64,000 bases of DNA from Litoditis marina (GCA_964036275.1 OZ038433.1:27139485-27203484), one strand, 5' to 3'. Positions 1 through 12,745 are shown, counted from the stretch's first letter. Translations and numbers: made by a program. Notes: a model not told the origin generated them from the sequence alone.

Positions 1-48
1 TGCATCTGATAATTTCCAAAAATGTCCTCCAATTGCTCATTTTTAAAG

Positions 49-3000
49 GTGCCATATATTTTCCTTCCTTTTCCTATGGGTTATCCAATGGGATTCCTAT
101 CATACTACGTGGACATAAATACCCATATTCTCACAGTTCTTGTCTTCGATACTATCATAATCACATTGGGTTCAGTGTGGTGCATGTTCTTCTATAGAGC
201 TCAGGTATGCTCGTTTCTGTGGTCGTTTGACCATGTCATGTTATTCTGAGTACAATTTGTCATAACGATTTTTTCGTTAAGGGCAAATTCTTATATGAAA
301 CTCTTTTTTCATAACGTTATTTCTCGCAGAGCTACATTGACCATACTCAGACAGCTGATTGATTCCCTTCCGCATGCGCACGGCTGAACTAAACCGTTTC
401 CCTATAACTTGAATTACACACGATTACAATCTTCGAATTATCAGTTATATTTTTCAAAGACAAGCACGCAACTCTGCGGAAACCATGGTCCAACAGGTCG
501 GATTGCACGCGTGCAAACTTCCATCAAAAACCTATTTCTGCACTCAAGTTGCATGGTGGTGTTTTTCAGATGGTTCTAGCCAACACACATCCCCTGAAGT
601 TTGGAAAAAAAGGACGTCGGGTCATTATGGCAACGCTGTATATATTCGTGATCATTCCAATACTTTCGCTTGTAACATTTGTAAATTATGATTTGGTGTA
701 CGCAGCTGAATACTATGGAGAGGTTAGCACCGTCCCTAATCCCATGATCATGATTCGTTCACCGATTTTTCTCACAGTGTATCAACGTTCGGTTGTAAGG
801 TATTCTTCTCCAATTCATCCAGCAGACACCCCACAACGAATCAACAAAAACAGTGCAAAACATGCAAAAATACAGAACGAATGAAACCTGTTTCATTACC
901 CTGCGTGCGCGTCCGCGAGACGCCGTTAAACGGAGTACGCCGCGCATCGGGCATGCAGTAATTTGCCGGAATAAAGCCAGAAAATTTTCAACTTTATGGC
1001 AGCAGACTCTCTCAGAAAACCCCTTCAAGGAGTGTGTGTCTCAAAGACATTGACAACTGGCTATTAACAGCGAATAAGTGTTTCAGAGGTATTCTTGTGC
1101 CAAGTCGTTGGTGAATTTGCCTCGAATGGCAATTTATGTTTTGGAGGATATTCAGGTCTGTTTCAATCTTTTGCTCCCATAGAGTTATGGTTTCTGTTTC
1201 GAAAAGCAGGCCCATACGGTACATGTTACATTATCTTGCAGTGTTAGTGGTTTAGTTCCGTTGCCTTTCAGTCAGAATTACTAAGCCAAACCGCTACATG
1301 AAAGATGGAATTTGACTGGGGTTTTTTAAAATGTCGGCTAACATTTTTTTCTTCATGGTGAAGATGTGGTGAGGATCAATAGTTACGTATAACAGCATTG
1401 TTAAGATTGGGGTAAACTTCTTCACGAACCGACTCTTCCCGAACCAAAATCAAACCGATTCTTACCGAACTAGGTGGTTCGTTCCAAAACCGAACCAAAT
1501 TCGGACGAACAAAGGTGAACCCGAACCAAATTACCTGATTAATGCTAAAGTTTGTCGACTACGTAACGTTTATCAGGGTTTGGTTCGGTTTCCTATAGGT
1601 TTGAGTACGTAAGTGGTTCGGTTTCTCACCGAACCAACTGGTTCGGAAAGACGGGATTTGGTTTTGGTTCGGAAAGAGTCGGTTCGCGAAGAAATTTGCC
1701 TACGCTTGGATGTTTCACTTGTAGTTTCTGCCAAATTTTGTGACCCATCTGTGTGGCACTGTTATTATGGCCATCAGTTCCAGATACTGACATACTTGCT
1801 TGTTGTGCTGTTTATCATTATTTTCGGCTCGATATTGGTTCTTGTTGTCGAGTCTTTTCGATCGCTTAGCGAAAATTCAAGTCATCTCTCGCCCTCAACA
1901 CGGAAAATGCAACAAAAGTTCTTATCTTTTCTCTGCATGCAGGTAAGAATGCCAGAAGTTATAAAAGGTAACGAAGTCGCTCTCATACCATTCCCTGCCA
2001 AACAGCATAGCACTTTAATGGCGGCCTCGTGTGCAGACCATAAAGACGCAGAGTAGTTTACGCTATGCTAATCGCAAGTAGTTGACGTCAATTGTTATGA
2101 ACACCTCATTTATGCCAATCTTCCAACAAAAGATGAGAGAATATATGCATTTAGAACTAAGTTTATCACTAAATTCAATTTTTTCACCAGAATTTTTATC
2201 AACTCTAGACCTCAGTTTTGCCGCATTGAAGACCCAAAAACTCTTGCGCGGTATTGATTCTTCGTTCCGGGCAGGAATAATGAGCCGGCCCCCTTATTCC
2301 TCTCTAACTCCCCAGGTTCCCTCTAAGTGGTAGCTGGCCAATCGCGATCATTTCGTGTCGCGAACAGTGGTTCTAAGCGCATTGCCTTTTCAAATTAGCT
2401 CAATGTCTTATCTCGAGGAAATAGACCATGATAATTACTATGAACACTATTAACTGTGAGACTGTTTGATATAGTGAGCGCCCAATTTATAAAATTCGGT
2501 CTCTTGTCGGAATCGAACGTGTCAGCAAAAGCTTCGTAGCAGGGTGCTAGCCACTGCGCTAATAGAGCACATGACCGGAAAGTTTTGAAATCCAAGACTT
2601 TCTTGCGTACACAGCGGAAAGTGAGATATACAGTACCCCCCCCCCCCCCCCGCCTTTTGGTTAGCGACGACTACACCGCGTTCATCCTTTATTCGAAATA
2701 TTCCTCGTTCGTACACAACCCTTCCAGGTTGGCTTTCCTCTCATTTTCGTTTTTACACCAGAACTTCTGATGCTTAACATAATTCTGTCTATAAACTTCA
2801 GTTTTCCGAGAGGTGAGTTAGCAGAAATAGTTTTTTATGGACAACAAAATTGAATGTTGAGCGGCTTTCTAGTCAAGTTGAGTTTTGAAAAAAATGAGTA
2901 AGAGTTAAGCTATCGGAATCATTATGCCTCAACATTAAATCTTGGCTCATGCAAATCTATGGCGGAGAATCGTGGAAAAACTCAAAATCGTTTGACAATG

Positions 3001-3894
3001 TCAACATACCAATCTCATAACCTAATAGAAAAATGCACGCAGTTCTGAACACATTCCTATTTTTTCTGCCACGTGTTTTTTTTTTAAATGAACTATTTTC
3101 ATTTACACACTTTGAAGAGATTCAACGAATATTGTCTAGTTGTAATGAAAATTTGACCATGCTAATACCTCATCGTTCGACGTTGATCGTTCGGAAAAAA
3201 ATTTCAGTCACTTCCGATATTTGTCTTCTCGGTGTTTGTGCTCACGGCACTGTTTCCACAATTACTACACTTGCTTTTCACGAGCCATACAGAAACTATC
3301 TGAAGAAGTTGGTATTCAGTAAGTTGACTTTTAGATTTATTATACCATTCACAAAAGCCAAAAACAAACTTAAATTGACTTGAAACTTAAACAGTACGTA
3401 TCTTTGGTTCACGAGATGTCTGTTGAGTTTGATCACGAATGTCAAGGTTTTTATGTGGCCGTATTTCATGAACTCCAACTGGTTCTTGAAGAACATTCTA
3501 TTAATTCCACGGACAAAACTTGCAAAACTACCCAAGATCTACATGAGTATAATCAAATCATTGTGATTTCAATTAGCATTCAATCATTAGAACATCGCTC
3601 AAATAGCCTATCGGGCTGTTTGAGCTTAAAGACGACGACAGGAGCCTATTTTGCTATACAACTGGTTGGATGGTGTCTTATTTGAAGAATTAAAACAACA
3701 TGCTAAAGCTTGCCTAAAGACGTTTTGCGACAGCATAAAATTCAATCGTGTCTTACTCATTTTATGTCTGGTGAATGTGTTATTTCAGGCAAATCACTGA
3801 AAATTTTCTAATATTTCCAGGATGTCGGAAACTGTTGTTTGGACCAGGATCGAGTGCACGCGCAATTACTGTTACAGAACAACCTCAACAATAA
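49..3894 (+). CDS. srh-like 7TM chemoreceptor A (5' end outside window)
   Basis: Seven exons fit one open frame: 49-204, 570-722, 1087-1155, 1784-1942, 2728-2812, 3208-3318, 3821-3894 (stop TAA). The first TM segments must lie upstream of base 1. Exon 1 reads PYIFLPFPMGYPMGFLSYY; the sixth exon has the AHGTVSTITTLAFHEPYRNY signature. This HG-ST-PYR pattern near the last TM is typical of the nematode Srh receptors (sri is the closest alternative). The family is thought to sense odorants in ciliated neurons. Lengths of the first six exons are identical to those of receptor B at 6033-12745, with roughly four fifths amino-acid identity in exon 1, so the two arose by tandem duplication. No frameshift or stop is seen. 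An AATAAA lies at 3946-3951. Confidence 0.82.
1412..1705. repeat. GAACC-rich foldback repeat in intron
   Basis: The left arm (about 1412-1470) and right arm (about 1650-1705) are imperfect inverted copies, each containing GAACCGACTCTT followed by CCGAACCAAA. The centre repeats GAACC and GGTTC many times. It lies in the intron before the TM5 exon of receptor A. It is probably a degenerate miniature transposon; no target duplication was found. Confidence 0.6.
2503..2685 (-). repeat. tRNA-derived SINE-like repeat, copy 1
   Basis: On the minus strand this has a pol III A-box-like TAGCGCAGTGGCT (complement of 2549-2561) and a B-box-like CGTTCGATTCC (complement of 2509-2519), spaced as in a tRNA. 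The sequence beside it contains TATATCTCA and GTACACAGCGG. The same arrangement recurs at 21664-21828 and 61481-61647. A C-run of about 15 bases interrupts this copy. It lies in the intron before the TM6 exon of receptor A. Confidence 0.65.
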
Positions 3895-4522
3895 AAATGA
3901 AAGATGTTATAAATACACAATTAATACAAAGTTAGTTACTCATTTAATAAACGACAAGTAATTGTACTGACTACAATTTCACACACTTCTGTGGATCAAA
4001 GAACTTTGTGTCTTAGATACAACCTAATGAGAATGAGCATTCCGAGCAATGAAACGAGATTACGAAGTTCGAACATGAAGGGAATTCATTTTAATATGAA
4101 GTAGGATGAGAAGAAGAAGTATGTCCTGTGAACGCAAAAAAACACAGTTTTTTTTTTAAAAACTTTTTCCTTACATTAGTTGTTGTCTTTATTAGTCGCT
4201 GAGTGTACCCAGAGAGAATGTTTCCAAAGTGGGAGACAATCAAGTGGTACGCAATTAAGCTTGACCCGCGAAACGGTATGAGACCGCCACAAAAGTGGGT
4301 CAAATCTTGGAGCGTACCAGTTGCGGCCCACTCTCTGCGCGGAACTTTGCCAACGGGAAGATGACTGACCGGAAATCGTACCACATGCACTTGCACTTTC
4401 TGGCTGAACTCGGGATGCAATGGAACTGAATAAGCAGTAATAATTCGTTTTCAACTGTCTCATTTGCATTAGTTTATCTGTGAAAAAGGCTTAGGCTTAG
4501 GTAAGTAATGGTTTCTAGAGTA

Positions 4523-4713
4523 GCTCGTTACACCTCAAGTCACTGGCTCGTTACACCTTAAGTCACTAGCTCGTTACACATTAAGTCACTGGCTCGTTAC
4601 ACCTTAAATCACTGGCTCGTTACACCTTAAGTCACTGGCTCGTTACACCTTAAATCACTAGCTCGTTACACCTTAAGTCACTGGCTCGTTACACCTTAAA
4701 TCACTGGCTCGTT
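4523..4713 (+). repeat. 23-bp tandem satellite, 8 copies
   Basis: The unit GCTCGTTACACCTTAAGTCA plus CTG is repeated eight times head to tail with single-base variants (AAGTCA or AAATCA, ACTG or ACTA), then a partial GCTCGTT. There is no unique sequence between units, so it is a plain minisatellite. Confidence 0.95.
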
Positions 4714-4833
4714 CGCTTTTCAACGCCTTTCAAAGTAGTGTATTTTACATATACCATGCTTTCCTACGTTTCAGCTAGTTGTTTATATTATTACTTGATG
4801 TTACTTGTTACCTGTTTCAGTCACATGTATGAA

Positions 4834-5149
4834 AAACTATTTGTTTGAAACCCTTAACTAATTAATGAATTAAACGTGTCTGTCGGAACCCATTTGAGTT
4901 TTGTAGGTCAGTGGCTTGTGTTAGTTATCTTTTTGCTCAGTTTCCGATTTTATTGTTGTGTAAACGATCATCATTCCGACATATATATCGTTACTGTGTA
5001 CTGTTCTCATTTCACACCTCACTTTATCACTCTGTTCTGTGTTTTATTTCTGTTTCCACCACCTTTTCCCACTTCTCATCTCATTTTTTCACGTATTCAT
5101 ATGCGTAATAAATCAATCAAACAATCAATCAATCAATCAATCAATCAAT
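4834..5149 (+). mobile_element. 3' tail of a LINE-like retroelement
   Basis: The segment ends in ATGCGTAATAAATC followed by repeats of the tetramer AATC to 5149. The LINE fragment at 13983-14740 ends in the same way, with GCGTAATAAATTC and repeats of ATTC. A 3' end running into a four-base microsatellite is characteristic of CR1 and RTE type non-LTR elements. No intact coding sequence is seen here. The 5' limit is uncertain. Confidence 0.5.
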
Positions 5150-6023
5150 GATTCTTACATTTTCAGGCCGTGAAGTCCTGTCCGATAAACAAGAGGAGAG
5201 AGGAACGCGAGCGGTCCTTCTACTTATTTAGTCTTCCGTTTTTCACACTTGTATTTGACTCAATGAATCTGTTTTCATCTCATGGCTTAACTTCTTCTGA
5301 TATGAGGGTGTGGGCAAGCTAAGTCCTCCCCCTTTTGTTATAGGGGCCGTCCCGTGTCCCCGGATCGTACCAGAAACTGCGATGTGGTTGGTGCGCATGG
5401 AGTGCGCCCAATGTTAGATTGAAGAGTACCCGGTTGTAATTTCAGTAAACCAATCGGTTACCTACTCAGGGAACCCTAAAAAAAAGTTACCCGAAACCAA
5501 GTAGGTCATCAAAACCCGGTCATATATAGAATTTACTTCTGCTACGCGACTTCATTCATTCATGGTCCCCGAAAGAGTTCAATTACTAAGTACACCTTGC
5601 ATTTCACCATCATCTCTCAATTCAGGTACTGCATTTTAATAGGTGATGTAAATTCATTGGAAAGAACAGGTGCGTGCGCTCTGATTGTTTGGTTGTTCAA
5701 ATGAGAAAACGCTAGAAATCAGCAAAAGTTCGCAGATAAATCAGTTTTGCAGACATTTAGTTTCTTACAACCTGGTGATTCATCGCTGCAGATATTTCTA
5801 CTCTCGTCAACTAGTATACAGTATTTTTCAATTTCGGAATAGGAAAAAGGATTTGAATGAGAAACTTTCGTGTTTTTCGAAGCGAGTTTCGAGTTTAACT
5901 AAACAGTTGCCAACTATTCAATTCACAGTGCTGCAGTTGCAGTTCAGTTCAACAATCGCGTACAAATAAGACAGTAATTACTTCACACCCAACTATAGTA
6001 TCCTACAAAAAAAGGACGACGTT

Positions 6024-6032
6024 TTTCAGATT
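6024..6032 (+). promoter_or_regulatory. Trans-splice-like acceptor before receptor B
   Basis: GTTTTTCAG ends at 6029, four bases before the ATG at 6033, with no candidate upstream exon. This is the usual arrangement of a nematode spliced-leader acceptor. It supports the chosen start. Confidence 0.45.
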
Positions 6033-9000
6033 ATGATTTATTGCCCGGAGTTCGAGAACTCTCCAACAGTGTTCATAGACATAATGAATTATTTTGCCTT
6101 CATTTCGTTACCGTTGAACTTTTTTGGTGGATATGTGATCAGTAAGTTGGATCCAACTTCTAACCTTGCTCATGAACTTCTTTCATTCTACGGGGGTTTG
6201 CTGTATTCGAACAAACCGATGTGCAGAACAGACTTACATTCAGTATACGTGTGTTACCGTCATGCGAAACGTTGTTTGATAAACTGAACATATTTTCTTT
6301 TCAATATGAAATAGTTCCTGTTTGATCTTTCTGTGAGTATGGCGCTTGGTTTCACAAGAATTCAAACTACGTTTTAATTACACTAAAACACATTCAGTAT
6401 TCCATTCAACGCGGCTCAAAACCTACAAGTGGTATCTGTTGCACTATCATCTCTGCTGTTCCGCCTTGGACTTCCTGCTCAGCACAGTCACGGTCAGTGT
6501 TTCTTAGTGACCTGTTTGCGCCTGGTTTCAAAAATCCGCAAATCGTATGATCTATCCTGTTAGTCAACAGCACAGTCACGTAATACATGTTAAACACAGC
6601 AGAACTCAGGAACATGCAATGACAAAGTGCACGATGGCTCAGTAGAATGTCAACTTTACGTCCCTAACTGGCTTACTTCAAGTATAATATCCTCGATCTG
6701 GCCTAGCTCTTAAAGTCTCGTCAAAATTTTCCCAAAGGGATGTGAGCGAAGAGTTAGCGTTTGTTTGTTCGTGGGTTATGATCTGACGTTCAGAAAACTC
6801 TTGAATACGACCTGTGTGCACTTTAACATATACTGTTTCGAAGCGATGTCATAGATGGAAAAACTCGCCATTGTTGGAGAGGTGGGAGGGGGGGGGGGGT
6901 AGAACTTCAATGATGGAAGAGGGGTTGAACTTCAACAAGCCGGGGGGGGGGGGGGATGATCTTCAATGGCAACATTTTTAACTTTCCATCACGCCCGTCC
7001 CCCTCTCACCCTCCAACCATTGTTTTTTAGGTGATGATTCGCATTCCAACCCTCCCCCCCTCTCCGTCTAACTTTTTAGCAATATTTCCCAAAACGTTCA
7101 GTAATTTGTCATTTTTGAAGGTACCATATATTTTTCTGCCTCTTCCCATGGGCTACCCCATGGGCTTCTTATCGTACTACTTGGACATAAGTACTCATAT
7201 TCTCACAATTTCGGTCTTCAATACCATTGTAGTCACAGCGGGCTCAGTGTGGTGCTTGTTCTTCTATAGAGTTCAGGTACTTTCACTCGCTTCATGTGAA
7301 GTCGAAGTTTACAAAGTAGTCTCGAGCGGATTGTGTCCATCCGAAACCCAGATGAAACTGCCATAGTCACCATTTCAACTATTAGCGGGCATGCATGCAT
7401 CATAAGAGGGCAGGGAAAGGATGAGTATCTCCCAAGTGCCAGAGTTCGAGGCAGAGAACACTTGGCCATCAACGGTCCAGTATTCTCTACGTCAAAGAGA
7501 TCGTTGACCGTTGCTTGGTTCAACCATGACATGTTGCATGTACAGTTAATCATAGTTAGTCAATGAGTATCTCCCAAGTGCCAGAGTTCGAGGCAGAGAA
7601 CACTTGGCCATCAACGGTCCAGTATTCTCTACGTCAGAGAGATCGTTGACCGTTGCATGGTTCAACCATGACATGTTGCATGTACAGTTAATCATAGTTA
7701 GTCAATGAGTATCTTCCAAGTGCCAGAGTTCGAGGCAGAGAACACTTGGCCATCAACGGTCCAGTACTCTCTACGTCAGAGAGATCGTTGACCGTTGCAT
7801 GGTTCAACCATGACATGTTGCATGTACAGTTAATCATAGTTAGTCAATGAGTATCTTCCAAGTGCCAGAGTTCGAGGCAGAGAACACTTGGCCATCAACG
7901 GTCCAGTATTCTCTACGTCAGAGAGTTCGTTGACCGTTGCATGTTTCAACCATGACATGTTGCATGTACAGTTAATCATAGTTAGTCAATGAGTATCTTC
8001 CAAGTGCCAGAGTTCGAGGCAGAGAACACTTGGCCATCAAAGGTCCAGTATTCTCTACGTCAGAGAGATCGTTGACCGTTGCATGGTTCAACCATGACAT
8101 GTTGCATGTACAGTTAATCATAGTTAGTCAATGAGTATCTTCCAAGTGCCAGAGTTCGAGGCAGAGAACACTTGGCCATCAAAGGTCCAGTATTCTCTAC
8201 GTCAGAGAGATCGTTGACCGTTGCATGGTTCAACCATGACATGTTGCATGTACAGTTAATCATAGTTAGTCAATGAGTATCTTCCAAGTGCCAGAGTTCG
8301 AGGCAGAGAACACTTGGCCATCAACGGTCCAGTATTCTCTACGTCAGAGAGATCGTTGACCGTTGCATGGTTCAACCATGACATGTTGCATGTACAGTTA
8401 ATCGTAGTTAGTCAATGTATGTCTATTGTTAATCAAATTCCAAATTCCAAGTTTCCGAGCTCGGACAAACTTCGAGTCGAACTGGATCATTTTCGAGCTG
8501 CTTCGAATCGAGTGGAGTTCTGTGTTTCACTTCAACAACCTTAATGCGCATTTATTTGTCAAACTGAGCATAGTCAAGAGTACTCGATCTGTTCGATCAT
8601 GTTATGGGTGCAACTGATTAAAACATCTCCCAAATAACTCTTGCTCCCGTTGAATCGGGATGTCAAAAAATCTTGATCGTAACATTTCAGGTGGTTCTAT
8701 CCAACTCGCATCCACTGAAGTTTGGAGAGAAAGGACGTCGTATTATATTCAGTATACTTTATATATTTGTGATCATTCCACCAATCTTGATCGTAACATT
8801 TGTAAAGTACGATGTAGTGTACGCAGCTGAATACTATTCTGAGGTTGGTATCGTTTCTAACCCGAAATGTTCATTCACATGGCATGAATGACTTAGCGAC
8901 TCTTCTCGAAAGGATTTACCTTCAGTTCTAAGGGTGAAAAACCTTTGAGAGATCTTAAACACACATCAAAAAGTGACCATTAAAGAATCCGTCCCGCTCT

Positions 9001-12000
9001 AATTTCGACTAATGAGTTGACAATCTGACCTTCTGGCAAATGAAAAACCATTATCAAAAATGTATACTTTTATATCTCCATCTTGCTTCGATCTCTCAGA
9101 AAAGCGACTTACGTAATGACACCGATGAGAGAGTTGCGTACGGGGTATGCTCAAAATAGCCAATAGAAGTACACAAATATTTTTAAAACACTCTATCATA
9201 TATGAAAATACAATTAGAGACTACAAAATGAAGATAAATGTGGAGGTGAATGAACGAAGTCAAATTGCGTCACAGTGAAAATGTTCATGTCCCCTTTTTT
9301 AGTGCTTGATAATATGCAAATTTTACAAGTTTTCCATCAGAATTTTTTTTTCATGGTCTATGGAAAGACATCAAGAATGTTTTCTGAGCTTTTTAAATTT
9401 TTCGTGAAACTCAGATTATAGCGGAACGGATTCTTTAAGAAATGTCACCCAAAAAAGAGTAACCGAGTTAATCATGAAAAATGGAAGAAATATTGTTGTG
9501 CGACTAGTTAACGGTTAGCGCTCTTTAACGATTGTAGTTCGTTGTTTTTGGGGTAAACCAGACTTTTGTGGTTACACATGCAGTTCGAAAAACCTAATTT
9601 TCTTGCGATTCGACGACATTATTTGATGAGAAGAGAACGTGTAGCATGAATCAATCAATTATTCCAGAGGTATTCTTGTGCTAAGTCCTTGATAAATTTG
9701 CCTCGAATGGCGATTTATGTATATGAGGATATACAGGTCTGTTTCAGTCGTGTGCGCCTGAACTTCGTACTGTAAATTTGTTGATAATAATAATTCTTCT
9801 ATCAATATGTATCAGAAACAAATCAGGACGGAATGTGGCCACGAAGTAATGGACATACAAATTCATCGCGATGATGAGAAAATATGCGATTGAGAAATTG
9901 GAAATGAGAATGTGTGGAGAAGGTGCAGATGGGCTTATAAAGTTAGAACCTAGCGTTATTATAACGTGATGGGGGTACGATTTCGTGGTCATACATTTTG
10001 AAGTAGAATCTAATAAATGCGATGCGGTTGAATGGAACAATTGTAACATACAACTCCTGATCAAATCGAACGCTCGCTAGTTAACGTTCGGGTCGGGAAC
10101 TATTACACCCATTTGAGTATGGTGTTTGACCACATCACTGGCACAAAACTAATAATTCTTCCAGATAGCAATGCAGATTCTGGGATATTATAGCACATTT
10201 ACTCTTTGTGGAATCCGACCACATAACTGTTATTCACGTACTCATTTCAGATACTGGTATATGCTCTTACTATAATGGCCCTCACCATTTCCGGATCGAT
10301 AGTGATTTTTGTTTTTGAGTCTTTCCGTTCACTTAGCAACCATGCATCCCATCTATCGCCATCAACACGAAACAAGCAACTAAAGTTCTTATCATTCCTA
10401 TGTATGCAGGTATGCATGAACCAATAAGAGTAACAGGAAAAAGTTGTCTATTTGCACGAGACATTGGCCCGCTTTCGGTGTATCTCTTCAAATATACGCC
10501 CTCGGTGGTGGCGATGTGGGAAGGAACCTGTTATTTCAAAATTGACGAAAGCCCAAGCTGATCCTGCTTGGGTCAGGTAGTTTCCAGATAGTTCAGCTTG
10601 GAGCTGACTTTTTTAGGACACTTTGCTATGGTGTCAGATCTTTGAAGCGATAACTGAACGCTAACCACTTCACCACTAGGCCCCGAGAAAAACCCCACAG
10701 ACTTGGGTTTAGAAAATTAGGTTTGTTCCATTAGAATGCGTTCATGATATTTCGGGCCAGAGGTACCTCTCATCACTTCATAGTTTTTCTAAATGTTCAG
10801 TTCAACTAGATTTCTATTTCTTTGTTTGTCATTGATTACTCATAGTATGCGAAATACAGCCAATGGGAACTTTGCATAGTTTTGGATGGTGGTATGATTA
10901 GGTTAATGTGCTCAGTAAGAGATGTACTCAAAACCGTTTCGACCCTGATTCAAGACGGTTTTTGGTTTTCTCAGAGGGTTGAGTCATCATCAGTTGAACC
11001 CATAGTTTGTTCAAATAGGTCATTCGTTCTGTACATAATTTTTTCAGGTAGGCTTTCCTCTTGTTTTTTTACTAATACCAGCACTTATGATTTTCTATTT
11101 GTTACTGTCTACAGACTTCAGTTTTCCGAGAGGTGCGTTGAACACATTACTCATTCAATGAGAACATTATCCATGGAAAATCTGGGAGAAACTTGAAGTT
11201 TTATGAACGTGGTCATTTCTGCTTCACATTTACCAACCACCAATAATAGTGAAATTCAAAATGCTCCGCGAAAATAGAAATAATACAGCCTTTTTGGAAC
11301 ACTAATTGGCATTCCGAGTTGTGGAAACTAATAAGATACATAATTTTCTACCGCTTTATTTTATTCCGCCCTCTCAAAAAAAATGCATAGTCTAGTGAAG
11401 GTGACATTGAAGATACTCATTCGAGAAATGATGGCGAGATGTGTTCAAGATTACTTAGAACTACTTGTGAAAACTACGCAATTACATCAGTCAAATAAAA
11501 ATTTGTTGTGCTCTCCCAGTTCAACAATCTGATTCCAACCTCACAGTACGACTCAGAGCCACTATCGTGTAATCTTTCAGAGCAACTATTTTGAGTCACC
11601 GTCGCGATTCCTTTAATTGACTTTAAACCTTGATTATTTAGTTTTCAAGTTTGAAAAAGGAGTATTTTAGTTTCAGTTTCAAAATAACTGATTTCAGTCA
11701 CTTCTGATGTTTCTCTCCTTGGTATTTGTGCTCACGGCACTGTTTCCACAATTACCACACTCGCTTTTCACGAGCCATACAGAAACTATCTCAGAGAATT
11801 AGCTTTCAGTGAGTTATACTTTCAGATTTACCCATATGCAAAAACCTCAAGCAAACTGAGTAGGAAATAAGTTCGCAGAATTCCCAACAAGACATTGACG
11901 GCCCGGCCTATGAGAGTTTGTGTGAATGTCATTTAGCTACAAACGATACTTTTAAAGCATCATTTGTCCACAATCTTAAATTTTAAATTTTATTCAAAAG

Positions 12001-12745
12001 TGGTTTGAACGCTCCTCCTATAATGTAGCAAGTGATCGTGATGAAAAAAATGTGTGAGTTTCAAAAATGTAGTAGCTCATAATTCTCCGCAACACTAATT
12101 TAATATTGAAACTACCGTAATTGGTAATTGTCTCAAATTTGGGTCGATTGTAACAAAATAATCGGTAGTTTCGTTTTCTTAGGTATTTAACGTATGGAGT
12201 AGTGCATTATATGTTCTGGGTTAGTTCTAAACTATTCAAAATTTTGCAAAATCGGGAAAGATGTGTCTCCAACGTATACTGTAGATTTGTGTAGTAGTAC
12301 ATAGGAATCTGGTCCCCCGGATAGATCCCACATACCCTTACCAGCTATATTGTTCAATTTTCAAGCACATTTCAGTCATCCTGATATTTTAGGAGATGCG
12401 AAAAAATTCCTATTTTGCTCACCACTTTTGTCGTTACAAAAAATCAAGGCGCATGGAAATCTGTTGCAATCCTGAAATAATCTCTTAGCATATTCGAATG
12501 AATTTTGGGTTACAGTTGAAACGGAGCATACGTTCACGAGTGAACTCGTATGTACTAGCCAACTGAACTGTTAGCATGAACTCCAACTATGTTCAACTAA
12601 TTTGTATCATGAGAAAATAGCCCATGCTTTAAATGGTTTTTGTAAGTAATTCCTTCACGATTTCTCATTTTCAGTATGTCATAGAATATTGTTTGGACCA
12701 GGCTCGAATGTGCGCACAATCACTCTTACAGAGCAACCTCCATAA
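6033..12745 (+). CDS. srh-like 7TM chemoreceptor B (complete)
   Basis: Nine exons join in phase to 335 codons: 6033-6141, 6398-6492, 7121-7276, 8691-8843, 9668-9736, 10251-10409, 11048-11132, 11698-11808, 12675-12745. That is the usual Srh length. The start reads MIYCPEFENSPTVF; exon 2 gives KTYKWYLL, matching KMYRWYLL in receptor C. The extracellular-loop exon encodes YSCAKSLINLPRMAIY; the end has the AHGTVSTITTLAFHEPYRNY signature and TITLTEQPP before TAA. An Srh chemosensory GPCR is inferred; Sri is the alternative. Introns are swollen by repeats, including a 142-bp minisatellite (7423-8416) and G-runs at about 6885-6955. Exon 3 follows a weak acceptor (TTTTTGAAG), as in receptor A. AATAAA motifs follow at about 12755-12775. 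Confidence 0.85.
6885..6957. repeat. G-run block in receptor B intron
   Basis: Two runs of more than ten G, one near 6890-6898 and one near 6942-6954, are separated by AACTTCAATGATGGAAGAGG and related sequence. Similar C- and G-runs occur at 43470-43490, 52205-52340 and 53340-53680. Confidence 0.7.
7423..8416 (+). repeat. 142-bp minisatellite, 7 copies
   Basis: Units start at 7423, 7565, 7707, 7849, 7991, 8133 and 8275 with GAGTATCT and are nearly identical. Each can fold: CCAAGTG pairs with CACTTGG, CAACGGTC with GACCGTTG, and CATGGTT with AACCATG around one C. The unit length is not a multiple of three and the array lies inside an intron of receptor B, so it is not coding. High copy identity implies recent expansion or ongoing homogenisation. 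Confidence 0.95.

Larger units (their letters stand above)
3895..6032. other. Intergenic spacer between receptors A and B
   Basis: No gene was found. It holds the 23-bp satellite at 4523-4713 and a LINE-like 3' tail ending at 5149. A stretch around 5430-5520 is rich in GGTTACC and CCGG motifs, similar to 20890-21000 and 22100-22160. The rest is AT-rich sequence without recognisable coding potential. Confidence 0.6.

Noticed and set aside
4523..4713. CRISPR-like regular repeats
   Set aside because: Units are directly adjacent with no spacers and the genome is a nematode; it is a tandem satellite. The same applies to 7423-8416.
9744..10064. 106-codon minus-strand ORF
   Set aside because: It lies inside a receptor B intron, has no splice support or motif, and is typical of chance frames.
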